Positions 42,397 through 51,583 of a stretch of 64,000 nt of DNA are shown piece after piece. Position 1 is the first letter of the stretch; the number at the start of each line of letters is the position of its first letter. A program made the position numbers and the translations under genes. The notes under the pieces were generated by a model, which searched no databases, was not told the DNA's origin, and saw nothing but the letters and a program-made list of their open reading frames with translations. Origin of the DNA: Streptomyces sp. XY006 (GTDB lineage: Bacteria > Actinomycetota > Actinomycetes > Streptomycetales > Streptomycetaceae); the NCBI RefSeq assembly GCF_002237655.1, contig NZ_NOKT01000031.1, positions 1 through 64,000 on the forward strand, in the 5' to 3' direction.

Positions 42397-43875
42397 GTGG
42401 GCCGCCCCGGCAGGCTGCCGGCCCTCGGCCGGCTTTCGGCCTTCGGTCGGCTGTCGGCCCTCGGTCGGCTGTGGGCCGGACGCCGGCCGAAGCTGGTCTC
42501 GCTGCGCACCACCTTCGCGGTGTCGTTCGCGGCGGTGACGGCGGCCGTGACGATCCTGGTCGGCATCCTGTCCTACAGCGCGGCCGCGCGGCTGGTGCGG
42601 GTGGACCAGCAGACCGTGTTCGACGAGGTCGTGCAGGACCTGCGGGACGAGGTCAGCCAGAACCGCATGGCGCCGGGTGACTTCTCCTCCGCCTCGCCGG
42701 GCCACGACCTGGTGCGGCCCGCCCGCACGGACGTGCAGGTGCTGGGCCCGGACGGGCGGATCGTCGACCCGGGCAGTCCGGGGCTGCCGGTCGTCCGGGC
42801 CGATGTGCGGATCGCCGCGGCGGCCGACTCCGGCCGGGTGGTGCAGCACAAGGACGTCGACGTCGGCGACGACGTCTACCGCGTGGCGACCGTCTCCCTC
42901 GGCGGCGGCCGGGGGGCGGTGCAGATCGCGCAGGAGTTCAGCGACGTCGAGGACCTGCTGCGGGCACTCCAGCGGCGCACGCTCGTGCTGGTGGCCGCGG
43001 TGGTGCTCGGCGCCGGGCTGTTCGGCTGGTGGCTGGCCCGGCGGATCACCCGCCGGCTGGTCGTCCTCACCGACGCCGCCGAGGACGTCGCCCGCACCCG
43101 CCGCCTGGGCATCGAGGTGCCCGTGGCCGGACACGACGAGGTCGGGCGGCTGGGCCGGGCCTTCGACCGCATGCTGGGGCGGCTCGCCCAGTCCGAGGAG
43201 GACCAGCGCCGCCTGGTCCAGGACGCCGGCCACGAGCTGCGTACGCCGCTGACCTCCCTGCGCACCAACATCTCCCTGCTGCGCCGCATCGACGAACTCC
43301 CGCCCGCCACCCGCGAGGAACTGGTCGCCGACCTCGGGCAGGAGGCCCGTGAGCTGACCGACCTGGTCAACGAGCTGGTCGACCTCGCGGCCGGGCAGTC
43401 CGACACGGAACCGCCGCGGCGGGTGGACCTCGCCGACCTCGCGGAGGAGGTCGCGGCCGTCGCCCGGCGCCGCAGCGGCCGGCGGATCGTGCTGCGCGCC
43501 GCCGGCGACACCACGACCGACGGGCGGCCCGGGATGCTGACCCGGGCGCTGTCCAACCTCGTCGAGAACGCCGTGAAGTTCGACCAGGGCGGCACGGCCC
43601 CCATCGAGATCGTCGTCGCCGGGCCCGCCCGGCCCGGCGCGATCCGGGTCGAGGTCCTCGACCGGGGCCCCGGCATCGCGGACAGCGACCTGGACCGCGT
43701 CTTCGACCGCTTCTACCGCGCCGCCGACGCCCGTTCCCTGCCGGGCTCCGGGCTGGGCCTGTCCATCGTCCGCGAGGTGGCGCTCGCACACGGGGGCGCG
43801 CCGTTCGCCCTGCGCAGAGAGGGAGGCGGAACGGTGACCGGCTTCACGGTCGGCGGGGGCATCCCGGAGGACTGA
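42397..43875 (+). CDS. Sensor histidine kinase (MprB-like)
   Basis: A 492-residue membrane kinase. Two transmembrane helices (about residues 43-65 and 190-212) enclose an outer sensor region of about 125 residues. A HAMP domain follows, then HisKA with the phosphorylated His279 in VQDAGHELRTPLTSL, then the ATPase part (NLVENAVKF, VLDRGPGI, GSGLGLSIV). The first 28 residues are four copies of a six-residue unit, GRLPAL, GRLSAF, GRLSAL, GRLWAG, coming from an 18-bp tandem repeat. The start is GTG immediately behind the response regulator's stop, so translation is coupled. Confidence 0.93.
   Translation: MGRPGRLPALGRLSAFGRLSALGRLWAGRRPKLVSLRTTFAVSFAAVTAAVTILVGILSYSAAARLVRVDQQTVFDEVVQDLRDEVSQNRMAPGDFSSASPGHDLVRPARTDVQVLGPDGRIVDPGSPGLPVVRADVRIAAAADSGRVVQHKDVDVGDDVYRVATVSLGGGRGAVQIAQEFSDVEDLLRALQRRTLVLVAAVVLGAGLFGWWLARRITRRLVVLTDAAEDVARTRRLGIEVPVAGHDEVGRLGRAFDRMLGRLAQSEEDQRRLVQDAGHELRTPLTSLRTNISLLRRIDELPPATREELVADLGQEARELTDLVNELVDLAAGQSDTEPPRRVDLADLAEEVAAVARRRSGRRIVLRAAGDTTTDGRPGMLTRALSNLVENAVKFDQGGTAPIEIVVAGPARPGAIRVEVLDRGPGIADSDLDRVFDRFYRAADARSLPGSGLGLSIVREVALAHGGAPFALRREGGGTVTGFTVGGGIPED
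42409..42480 (+). repeat. 18-bp tandem repeat inside the histidine kinase gene
   Basis: Four units of 18 bases, each close to GGTCGGCTGTCGGCCCTC, encode six residues each at the kinase N-terminus. The unit keeps the reading frame, so changes in copy number would lengthen or shorten the cytoplasmic tail without a frameshift. Confidence 0.75.
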
Positions 43876-43906
43876 CACCCACCCGCGCCCGTCACGACAC
43901 AGCCCC

Positions 43907-44082
43907 GGCCGGACTCCGTCACGGTCAGGCTCCGGCGTGACCGGGTTCCGGCGCGGTCAGGCTCCGCCCCGGCCGGGAGCCGCAGCGGTCAGGTTCCGGC
44001 GCGGCCGGGAGCCGCCCCGACCGGGCACCGACGCGGTCAGGCTTCGTCCCTGCCGGGTTCCGCCGCGGTCGGGCTCGCCGTC
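43907..44082. repeat. 16-bp tandem repeat, eleven units, non-coding
   Basis: Eleven units of exactly 16 bases run without gaps. They alternate between a form like GGTCAGGCTCCGGCGC and one like GGCCGGGAGCCGCCCC. Sixteen is not a multiple of three, so the array is unlikely to be coding. Behind it, 44078-44160 carries two to three looser copies of CCGTCCGCAGG-CGTTCCC. The array lies between the two-component genes and the M20 peptidase. Confidence 0.8.
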
Positions 44083-44246
44083 CGCAGGCCGTTCCCGCAC
44101 GCTCGCCGTCCGCAAGGTCGTTCCCCGTCCGGGTTCCGTCCGCAGAGTCGTTTTCCGTACGGGTGTTCATGGGCGGCCCCGCCTGAGCAGATATCCGGGG
44201 CGAGGGCGTGAGTGGCGCGGCCTCGGGTGAGGGGAGGACCGGGAGC

Positions 44247-45512
44247 GTGTTGAGTGACGAGGAGGCCGCCGCCCTGGCGGAGATCGACGAGGCGGCCCTG
44301 GCCCGGACCCTGCAGGAGCTCATAGCCGTGCCCAGCGTGACCGGCAGCGCCGCGGAGTCGGAGCTGCAGCACCAGCTGGCGGGCCGGCTGGAGTGGCTGG
44401 GCCTGGAGACCGACCTGTGGTCCATGGACCTGCCCGCCCTGCGGGCCCACCCGGACTTCCCGGGCACGGAGGCGCCCCGCGACGAGGCGTGGGGCCTGGT
44501 CGGCACCACACCCGACGGCGGCGACGGGCCCACCCTCGTCCTCCAGGGACACGTCGACGTCGTCCCGCCCGGCGACCGCACCGCCTGGGACGGCGACCCG
44601 TTCGTGCCCCGGGTGACCGGGGACGTCGTGCACGGGCGCGGCGCCTGCGACATGAAGGCCGGCATCGCCGCGCACCTCGCCGCGCTGGGCGCGATCCGCG
44701 CGGCCGGGATCCGCCTGCGCGGCCGGGTCGCCGCGCACTTCGTCGTCGGCGAGGAGGACGGCGGCCTCGGCGCCTTCGGCACCCTGCAGCGCGGCCACCG
44801 CGGCGACGCCTGCGTCATCGCCGAACCCACCGCGGGCACCCTGATCACCGCCAACGCGGGCGCCCTGACGTTCCGCGTCACCGTGCCCGGCCGGGCCGCC
44901 CACGCCAGCTCCCGCGAGCGGGGCGTGAGCGCGATCGACGCGTACCTGCCGCTGCACCGGGCCCTGGCCCGCCTGGAGACCGCACGCAACGCCGACCCCG
45001 ACCCGCTGCTGGCCGAATACCCCATCCCCTACGCCCTGTCCGTCGGCACGGTGCGCTCCGGCGACTGGGCGAGCAGCGTCCCCGACCTGCTGGTCGCCGA
45101 GGGCCGGCTCGGCGTGCGCCTCGACGAGGACCCGGCCGACGCCCGCCGCGCCCTGGAGGAGTGCGTGGCCGAGGCCTGCGCCGCCGACCCGTGGCTGCGT
45201 GCCCACCCGGCGGCCGTGACCTGGCCCGGCGGCCAGTTCGCCCCCGGCCGCCTGCCCGACGGCCACGCCCTGCCCGGCGTCCTGCGCGGCGCCTGGTCCG
45301 ACACGGCCGGCGGCCCCGCCCTGCGCGAACGCGGCGCGACCTACGGCAGCGACCTGCGCCTGTACACCGCCGCCGGCATCCCCACACTCCAGTTCGGCCC
45401 GGGCGACATCCAGGTGGCGCACAGCGCGGGCGAGCGGGTGTCGATACGGGAGACGGTGGCGGTGGCCCGGGCACTGGTGGTGGGGGTGCTGCGGACGGTG
45501 GGGACGAAATGA
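44247..45512 (+). CDS. M20-family metallopeptidase (acetylornithine deacetylase/DapE-like)
   Basis: A protein of about 421 residues. LQGHVDVVPPGD and GRGACDMKAGIAAHLAAL give the first metal His and the bridging Asp, VVGEEDGGLGAFG holds the catalytic glutamate pair, and YGSDLRLYTAAGIPTLQFGPG the last metal ligand. A dimerisation domain sits between. Such enzymes remove acyl groups from amino acids or diamino acids. The substrate is not fixed, and no arginine or lysine genes are adjacent. The GTG at 44247 is preferred because GGGAGGA lies eight bases ahead; a GTG at 44208 would add 13 residues. Confidence 0.88.
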   Translation: MLSDEEAAALAEIDEAALARTLQELIAVPSVTGSAAESELQHQLAGRLEWLGLETDLWSMDLPALRAHPDFPGTEAPRDEAWGLVGTTPDGGDGPTLVLQGHVDVVPPGDRTAWDGDPFVPRVTGDVVHGRGACDMKAGIAAHLAALGAIRAAGIRLRGRVAAHFVVGEEDGGLGAFGTLQRGHRGDACVIAEPTAGTLITANAGALTFRVTVPGRAAHASSRERGVSAIDAYLPLHRALARLETARNADPDPLLAEYPIPYALSVGTVRSGDWASSVPDLLVAEGRLGVRLDEDPADARRALEECVAEACAADPWLRAHPAAVTWPGGQFAPGRLPDGHALPGVLRGAWSDTAGGPALRERGATYGSDLRLYTAAGIPTLQFGPGDIQVAHSAGERVSIRETVAVARALVVGVLRTVGTK

Positions 45513-45541
45513 GGGGCCCCGGGCTGGTCCGGGCCGGGCGC

Positions 45542-46342
45542 CTACCCCTTGAGCCCGTAGAACCGGATCGGGGAGTTCGGTTCGAAGCCGATGCGGGGGT
45601 ACACCGGGGCACCCGCCGCCGTCGCGTGCAGGGTCGCGCGGGTCAGGCCGGTGGCCCTGGAGCCCTCGTAGAGGGCCTTGCGGGTCACCGCTTCGCCGTA
45701 GCCGCGGCGTTCCCAGGCCGGGTCGGTGGCCACGAGGATGACGAAAAGGCGCCCCTGGGCCGCCACGGTGGCCGCGCAGGTGACGGGGACGTCGTCGCGC
45801 AGGCCCAGGTAGGCGTGCACCTCGCGCTTCCAGAGCGTGGAGCCGGCGAGGCCGTCGCGGCCGTCCTCCGCCGGGAAGCCGTAGGCCCGTGAGTTGAGGT
45901 CCGCGTAGGCGCGCAGCCGCGACTCGTCGGTGACGCGCGCGAACGTCAGGTCGGGGTGGGACGGTTCGGGCAGGGACGGCAGGTCGGCGGCCATGCCGGT
46001 GCCGGGGAAGGCGTAGGCGAGCCCGGCCGCGTCGGCGGCCTCGTCGAGCCCGGCGCGGGCCGGTTCGTCGAGGAGGTCCTCGAAGACCCACAGGAACCCG
46101 GGCCGCTCCTTCGCGCGCATCACCTCCGCCGCCTCGGCGAGCCGCTGCCGGGTCGGCCCGGCGTCCGCGCCGACGTCCGTCAGCGTGACGCAGTTCCAGA
46201 ACGCGAACCGGCTGTCGGCCCACCGGACGGCGATGCCCGGCAGGTCGCGGACGTCCGCACGCGGGTCGCGGTCGAGCACCATGGCCCGCCAGACCAGGGC
46301 GAGTTGTTCCATCGACTCGACCGAGTCCGCGTGACGGCGCAT
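45542..46342 (-). CDS. GNAT-family N-acetyltransferase
   Basis: A 266-residue acetyltransferase. The acetyl-CoA block is in the C-terminal third: VILVATDPAWERRGYGEAVTRKAL (cores VATDPAWERRGYG and AVTRKAL) with the RGYG pyrophosphate loop, and YPRIGFEPNSPIRFYG ends the protein. The N-terminal part (about 1-115) is a degenerate GNAT-like domain, so this may be a tandem-domain enzyme. Substrate unknown. GGGGGTTTC lies before the ATG. It is divergent from a condensation-domain protein with 228 bases between. Confidence 0.85.
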   Translation of the reverse strand: MRRHADSVESMEQLALVWRAMVLDRDPRADVRDLPGIAVRWADSRFAFWNCVTLTDVGADAGPTRQRLAEAAEVMRAKERPGFLWVFEDLLDEPARAGLDEAADAAGLAYAFPGTGMAADLPSLPEPSHPDLTFARVTDESRLRAYADLNSRAYGFPAEDGRDGLAGSTLWKREVHAYLGLRDDVPVTCAATVAAQGRLFVILVATDPAWERRGYGEAVTRKALYEGSRATGLTRATLHATAAGAPVYPRIGFEPNSPIRFYGLKG

Positions 46343-46570
46343 GAAACCCCCAGGGGCGTCGAAAGGGTGCGAGCCGCAGGGACAGTACACGGCCCGCCAC
46401 CGCCCGGGGGCGCGTACCGGACAGGCGTCAACCCGGGGCAACGGCGCGGTCTCGGATCGTCGTTCGAGATGCCATCCGTTCCCCTGAAATACGGCCCCAG
46501 GCCGTGTGTCCGGCAGCCGGCTCGTCATTGAGTTGATCGGGTCTGTCCCAACTGCGAACGGAGACGCCCT

Positions 46571-47983
46571 GTGCGAATGTCTGATATCCAGCGCTGCGAT
46601 GTCCGGCCTGGACGACTCGTCGAATGGACGCTCAGTCCGGCGACCGTCGCGACGGCGAAGGCGCTGCCGGAGGACTCCCGGCCGCCCGCCTACATCCAGG
46701 AGTCCCATCTGAGGACGGCGCGTTCGGTGCGCGAGGACGGCCTGTTCGTGCCGACCTGGCTCGGCGCCGCCTTCGACCTGCCCGGCCGGGCCGATCTCGA
46801 CGCGCTGGGCGCGGCGCTGCGCGGCTGGACGCTGCGCCACGAGACGCTGCGCAGCGGCTTCCGCTGGGCGGGCGGGCCCGGCGACTCGATCCGCCGCTTC
46901 ACGCTCGACGCGGACTCCGTGTCCCTGCACCGCGAGGACGTCGGCGACTTCACCGACCCGGCGGCCCTCGCCCAGCACCTCCAGGACCGCTTCGACACCA
47001 CCGCGGACGCCCTGCGCTGGCCCAACCTCATCTACACGGCCGTCGTCCGGGACGACAGCACCAGCGTGTACATGGCCTTCGACCACAGCAACGTCGACGC
47101 GTTCTCGATCTACCGCATCCCGGCCGAGATCCACGAGCTGTACGCCGCCCACCGCAGCGGACGCACCCCCGACCAGACACCGGTCAGCAGCTACGTCGAC
47201 TTCTGCGAGGCCGAGCGGGCGGACGCGGACCGGATCGACGCCGACCACGAGATCGTCGCCCGCTGGCGGGAGTTCATCCAGCGCTGCGACGGGCGGCTGC
47301 CGAGCTTCCCCGTCGACCTCGGCCTGGAGCCCGGCGGCGCGCTGCCCACCCAGAAGCTGATGCGCGAGATGCTCGTGGACGCGGACGCCGCCGCCGCGTT
47401 CGAGGCGTACTGCCGCCCCTGCGGCGGCACCCTGGTCGGCCTGCTCGCGGCGACCGCGCTGATCGTCCACGAGATCGGCGGCGAGTCCGTCTACCGCACC
47501 GTGGTGCCCTTCCACACCCGGGCGAGGTCGGCGTACTCGGACTCCGTGGGCTGGTACGTCGGCGGCGCGCCGATCGAGGTGCCCGTGGCCCGCACGCCCG
47601 ACTTCCCCGCCGCGCTGACGACCGTGCGCAACGCCCTGCACACCGCCCGGCCGCTGGCCCGCATGCCGCTGGCCCGGGTGCTGCGGCTGCTCGGCGCGGA
47701 CTTCCGGCCGACCTCCCCCGACATGTACTCGATCGTGTCGTACACCGACACCCGCGGGATCCCGGACTCCACGAACTGGACCGAGCGCAACGCCTACGGG
47801 CTGATCCGGGTGTCCTACGGCGACCAGGTCTGCGCCTGGGTCACCCGGCTGCACGAGGGGCTGTGGTTCGCGGCCCGCCACCCGGACACCGACGTCGCCC
47901 ACAAGAACCTGCGGCTGTACGCCGACCGGTTGCGCGACATCGTCCTGTCGGTCGCGGACCGCGCCCCCCACACCAGGCGGTGA
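46571..47983 (+). CDS. Stand-alone condensation-domain protein
   Basis: A 470-residue protein related to the condensation domains of non-ribosomal peptide synthetases and to PapA-type acyltransferases. The active-site motif, normally HHxxxDG, reads FDHSNVDAFS here, keeping the second His (about residue 172) and the Asp but with Asp for the first His and Ala for Gly. TLRHETLRSGF, and DSVGWYVGGAPIEVPV near residue 325, are the other usual blocks. No carrier protein, adenylation domain or polyketide synthase is near. It may esterify or amidate a product made elsewhere. GTG start with GGAGA upstream; an ATG two codons later is equally possible. Confidence 0.85.
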   Translation: MRMSDIQRCDVRPGRLVEWTLSPATVATAKALPEDSRPPAYIQESHLRTARSVREDGLFVPTWLGAAFDLPGRADLDALGAALRGWTLRHETLRSGFRWAGGPGDSIRRFTLDADSVSLHREDVGDFTDPAALAQHLQDRFDTTADALRWPNLIYTAVVRDDSTSVYMAFDHSNVDAFSIYRIPAEIHELYAAHRSGRTPDQTPVSSYVDFCEAERADADRIDADHEIVARWREFIQRCDGRLPSFPVDLGLEPGGALPTQKLMREMLVDADAAAAFEAYCRPCGGTLVGLLAATALIVHEIGGESVYRTVVPFHTRARSAYSDSVGWYVGGAPIEVPVARTPDFPAALTTVRNALHTARPLARMPLARVLRLLGADFRPTSPDMYSIVSYTDTRGIPDSTNWTERNAYGLIRVSYGDQVCAWVTRLHEGLWFAARHPDTDVAHKNLRLYADRLRDIVLSVADRAPHTRR

Positions 47984-47998
47984 GACGAACGGGTCGTC

Positions 47999-49078
47999 CT
48001 ACACGCCCGCGTACGAGTGCAGGCCGGAGACGAACATGTTCACGCCGTAGTAGTTGAACAGCCAGCAGGCGAAGGCGAGCAGGGCCAGGTAGGCGGCCTT
48101 GCGGCCCTTCCAGCCGGCCGTCGCGCGGGCGTGCAGGTAGCCGGCGTAGGCGACCCAGGTGATGAAGGACCAGGTCTCCTTGGGGTCCCAGCCCCAGTAG
48201 CGGCCCCAGGCGTCGCCCGCCCAGATGGCGCCCGCGATGATCGTGAACGTCCACAGCGGGAAGACGGCGGCGTTGACGCGGTAGGAGAACTTGTCCAGGG
48301 AGGCGGCGGAGGGCAGCCGCTCCAGGACCGAGGTCGCGAAGGTGCCGGGACGGCCGCCGCTCGCCAGCTTGTTCTCGTAGGAGTCCTTGAACAGGTACAG
48401 GATCGTGCCGACCGCGCCCACGTAGAAGACCGCGCCGCAGAAGATCGCGGTGGAGACGTGGATGTACAGCCAGTACGAGTGCAGCGCCGGGACCAGCTGG
48501 TCGCTCTCGGTGTACAGCACCGTGACGGCGAGGCCCAGGTCGAGCAGGACGGTGGTGGTCAGGAACAGGCCGAGCCAGCGGATGTTCTTCTTCAGCGCCA
48601 GCAGCCCGAGGTACACGCCGACGGCGACCGTGGAGAAGGTGATGTTGAACTCGTACATGTTGCCCCACGGCGCCCGCTCCACCGAGGCCGCGCGGGCGAT
48701 GACGCCGCCCAGCTCCAGCAGGAACGCGAGCACGGTGAGGGAGATGGCGATGCGGCCGTACAGGTCGCCCTGTTCGTCCCCGCCGTGCGCCCCCGGGCCG
48801 TCCGGCACGTCGCGCTGGCCGGCCGCGGCCCGCACCGTGACCTTCGGCCGCTCCAGCACGGCGGTGCCGCCCGCCTGGTTGACCGTGACGGCGGGTGCCT
48901 TCTTCGCCTCGGGCTTCGCCGTGAGCGCGGCCGCCGTGCGGGCGACCTTGCTGCGGCTGCCGAAGAGCCATTCGGCGATGTACGCGAAGAAGGCCAGGGT
49001 GTAGACGGCCATCGCGGAGTAGATCAGCGTATTGCTGAGGTTGGCCAGGTTCTCGTTGGTCGCGGCGGCGAGCGTCAC
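47999..49078 (-). CDS. ccsB: Cytochrome c biogenesis protein CcsB (ResC)
   Basis: A 359-residue polytopic membrane protein of the system II cytochrome c maturation pathway. The tryptophan-rich WWD-like signature WAGDAWGRYWGWDPKETWSF (about residues 275-294) binds heme, and flanking histidines (for example in HVSTAIFCG) hold it. It acts with ResB as the synthase that passes heme across the membrane and attaches it to apocytochrome. It is the last gene of resA-ccdA-resB-ccsB, and its GTG start overlaps the resB stop by four bases. Confidence 0.95.
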   Translation of the reverse strand: MTLAAATNENLANLSNTLIYSAMAVYTLAFFAYIAEWLFGSRSKVARTAAALTAKPEAKKAPAVTVNQAGGTAVLERPKVTVRAAAGQRDVPDGPGAHGGDEQGDLYGRIAISLTVLAFLLELGGVIARAASVERAPWGNMYEFNITFSTVAVGVYLGLLALKKNIRWLGLFLTTTVLLDLGLAVTVLYTESDQLVPALHSYWLYIHVSTAIFCGAVFYVGAVGTILYLFKDSYENKLASGGRPGTFATSVLERLPSAASLDKFSYRVNAAVFPLWTFTIIAGAIWAGDAWGRYWGWDPKETWSFITWVAYAGYLHARATAGWKGRKAAYLALLAFACWLFNYYGVNMFVSGLHSYAGV

Positions 49079-50805
49079 TGCTTGTCAGCCCCTTCGGCAG
49101 GTACGGGGGTCGTGGTGCCCGGCTCCTGGGCGGGGTCGGGGGAATCTGCGGGGTCGGGCGCGGCCGGCGCCTGGTCGTACAGGGTCCCGGCGAGGTCCCC
49201 CAGTTCCTCGGGGACCTTCGCGGACTCGCTGCGGCCGAGGCCGGCCATCTCGACGACGGTGACGCCGTCGGCGCCCCGGACCGCGCGGACCCAGACGCGG
49301 CGGCGCTGGATGAACAGCGAGCCGGCCAGGCCGAAGATCGCGGCGACGGCGCCGCCCAGGGCCCAGCCGCTGGCGGGCTGCTGGGAGATCTGGAACTGCG
49401 CCCACTCCTTGATGTCCTTCTCGAAGGTGATCGAGCCGGCGCCGTCGGGCAGCTGCATGGTCTGGCCGGGCTTGAGCAGCTTCTTCAGCAGCTTGCCGTC
49501 GGAGTCCTTGAACTCCTTCATGTTCTTCTTGTCGAGCTGGTAGACGCTCTGCGGCAGGCCCGAGTCGACGCCCAGGTCGCCGTGGTAGGCGTTCAGCGCG
49601 AGCACCGGGCTCATCAGCGCCGGGAACTGGGAGACCATCGCGCCGCCGTTGTAGGTGGGCACGAAGAACGCCTGGAAGCCGAGCTGTTCCTTCTCGCCCT
49701 TGGCGTTGCGGTAGCCGTCCATGACCTTGACGGCGCCGGAGGAGGTCGCGAAGCCGTCGAGCGGCAGCAGCGGCACGGCGTCGCGGTAGACGACCTCGCC
49801 CTTGCCGTCGCGGACGGTGACGACCGGGGCGTAGCCGTGGGCGGCGAGGTAGACCTTGGTGTCGCCGATGGTGAGCGGCTCGTTGACCTTGACGGTCTGG
49901 TGCCGGTCCTTGCCGTAGGCGCCCTCGCTGTAGTCGACGGTCGCCTGGTACGTGCGCGGGGTGCCCCGGTTGGGGCCGCTCATCTCGTAGGTGCCCGTGA
50001 AGTCCTTCAGGCGGAAGCTGAAGGGGTTCAGGTCGTCCTGGGTGAAGAGGTTGCCGGACTTGAAGTCGTCGTACTGCGTGAGGGTGTTGGAGAAGCCGTC
50101 GCCCTCGACGACCAGCTTGAAGCCCTCGGCCTTGAACAACTGGCCCCAGGCGAAGGCGATCAGCATCACGATCAGGGCGAGGTGGAAGACGAGGTTGCCG
50201 ACCTCGCGCAGATAGCCCTTCTCGGCGGCGACCGCGTCCCCGGCGAGGTGCGCCCGGAAGCGGCGCCTCTTCAGCAGGGCCAGCGCGGCCTCGCGGACCT
50301 GCTCCGGCTCGGCCGTCGTACGCCACGTGGTGTGGGCGGGCAGCCGGGTCAGCCGCTTGGGCGCGCCCGGCGGGCGGCCGCGCAGCTGGCCGACGAACTG
50401 CCAGGTGCGGGGCACGATGCAGCCGATGAGCGAGACGAACAGCAGGATGTAGATCGCGGAGAACCACACCGAGCTGTAGACGTGGAACATCCCGAGCTTG
50501 TCGTAGACGTCACCGAGGGTGGGGTTGTTCTTGCGGAACTCGGCGACCTTGGTGGCGTCGATGCCGGTCTGCGGGATCAGCGAGCCGGGGATCGCGCCCA
50601 GCGACAGCAGCAACAGCAGCAGCAGCGCGACCCGCATGGAGGTCAGCTGCCGCCAGAACCAGCGGGCCCAGCCGATGACGCCCAGGGACGGCAGACTGGG
50701 CGCCTCCTCCTTGGGGGCGGTGGACAGCTGGGCTCCGGCGTCGCCGAGGTCCTGGTCCTCGGAGCCGCCGGCGGGGGCCGGGTCGGTGGTGCTGGTCTTG
50801 CTCAT
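49075..50805 (-). CDS. resB: Cytochrome c biogenesis protein ResB (Ccs1)
   Basis: A 576-residue membrane protein. A charged N-terminus is followed by transmembrane helices near residues 60-80, 113-135 and 200-220, then a large outer domain and a last helix near 475-495. WFWRQLTSMRVALLLLLLLSLG (core) is the standard ResB start, and NLVFHLALIVMLI the conserved third helix with histidine. With CcsB it forms the heme lyase of system II. It sits between ccdA and ccsB in the operon and is coupled to the next gene by GTGA overlap. Confidence 0.95.
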   Translation of the reverse strand: MSKTSTTDPAPAGGSEDQDLGDAGAQLSTAPKEEAPSLPSLGVIGWARWFWRQLTSMRVALLLLLLLSLGAIPGSLIPQTGIDATKVAEFRKNNPTLGDVYDKLGMFHVYSSVWFSAIYILLFVSLIGCIVPRTWQFVGQLRGRPPGAPKRLTRLPAHTTWRTTAEPEQVREAALALLKRRRFRAHLAGDAVAAEKGYLREVGNLVFHLALIVMLIAFAWGQLFKAEGFKLVVEGDGFSNTLTQYDDFKSGNLFTQDDLNPFSFRLKDFTGTYEMSGPNRGTPRTYQATVDYSEGAYGKDRHQTVKVNEPLTIGDTKVYLAAHGYAPVVTVRDGKGEVVYRDAVPLLPLDGFATSSGAVKVMDGYRNAKGEKEQLGFQAFFVPTYNGGAMVSQFPALMSPVLALNAYHGDLGVDSGLPQSVYQLDKKNMKEFKDSDGKLLKKLLKPGQTMQLPDGAGSITFEKDIKEWAQFQISQQPASGWALGGAVAAIFGLAGSLFIQRRRVWVRAVRGADGVTVVEMAGLGRSESAKVPEELGDLAGTLYDQAPAAPDPADSPDPAQEPGTTTPVPAEGADKQ

Positions 50806-50808
50806 CGA

Positions 50809-51582
50809 TCAGATCCCCACAGTGAAGCCGTTGGACCAGGACTGCATGTCCTGCACGATGACGTCCCAGGCGCCGGTCAGCAGCAGCAGACCGGTGATGA
50901 TCATCATGCTGCCGCCGATGCGCATCACCCAGACGTAGTGGCGCTTGACCCAGCCGAAGGCGCCCAGCGCCTTGCGGAAGGCGACCGCGGCGAGCACGAA
51001 CGGCACACCCAGGCCGAGGCAGTACGCCACCGTCAGTATGGCGCCGCGGCCCGCGCTGCCCTGGTTGGAGGAGAGCGCCAGCACGGAGGCGAGCGTGGGG
51101 CCGATGCAGGGCGTCCAGCCGATGCCGAACAGCGCGCCCAGCAGCGGCGCCCCGACCAGGCCGGTCACCGGCCGCTTGTGGAAGCGGAACTCGCGCTGGG
51201 TCATCCAGGGCATCAGCCCCATGAAGAACACGCCCATGAGGATCATGAGCCCGCCCAGGACCTTGGAGAGCACGCCCCGGTTGGCCTGGAGCGTGTCGCC
51301 GAAGTAGCCGAACAGCGCGCCGGAGGAGACGAACACGGCGGTGAAGCCGAGCACGAACAGCGAGGCGCCGGCGACCATCCGGCCGCGCCGGGCCTCGGCC
51401 AGGTCGGTACCGGTGACGCCGGTCACATAGGAGAGGTAGCCGGGGACGAGCGGCAGGACGCAGGGGGAGAAGAAGGAGACGAGACCGCCGAGCAGCGCGA
51501 TGGGCAGGGCCGCCAGCAGGGCGCCGTTGAGCACCGTGCCGTTGTAGCCCGTCGCCGCGAGCGTGGTGACTGCGGAGGTCAC
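50809..51582 (-). CDS. ccdA: Cytochrome c biogenesis protein CcdA
   Basis: A 257-residue membrane protein with six helices. FFSPCVLPLVPGYLSYVTG holds the first redox Cys (PCVLP) and GIGWTPCIGPTLASVLAL the second (PCIGP), giving the DsbD/CcdA electron channel. It carries reducing power from cytoplasmic thioredoxin to the outer side, where the ResA-like protein encoded upstream keeps the heme-binding cysteines of cytochrome c reduced. It starts one base from the end of the resA gene. Confidence 0.96.
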   Translation of the reverse strand: MTSAVTTLAATGYNGTVLNGALLAALPIALLGGLVSFFSPCVLPLVPGYLSYVTGVTGTDLAEARRGRMVAGASLFVLGFTAVFVSSGALFGYFGDTLQANRGVLSKVLGGLMILMGVFFMGLMPWMTQREFRFHKRPVTGLVGAPLLGALFGIGWTPCIGPTLASVLALSSNQGSAGRGAILTVAYCLGLGVPFVLAAVAFRKALGAFGWVKRHYVWVMRIGGSMMIITGLLLLTGAWDVIVQDMQSWSNGFTVGI

Positions 51583-51583
51583 G

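Noticed and set aside
39787..43878. An open frame of 1363 codons on the minus strand
   Set aside because: It lies antisense to four well-supported genes (DinB-like, LLM, response regulator, kinase). Long antisense frames are a normal result of GC-rich third positions. The translation shows only low-complexity Arg/Gly/Val.
43925..45025. A minus-strand frame across the 16-bp array and the peptidase gene
   Set aside because: It covers the array by chance. The repeat period of 16 would shift frame with each unit, and the rest is antisense to the M20 gene.
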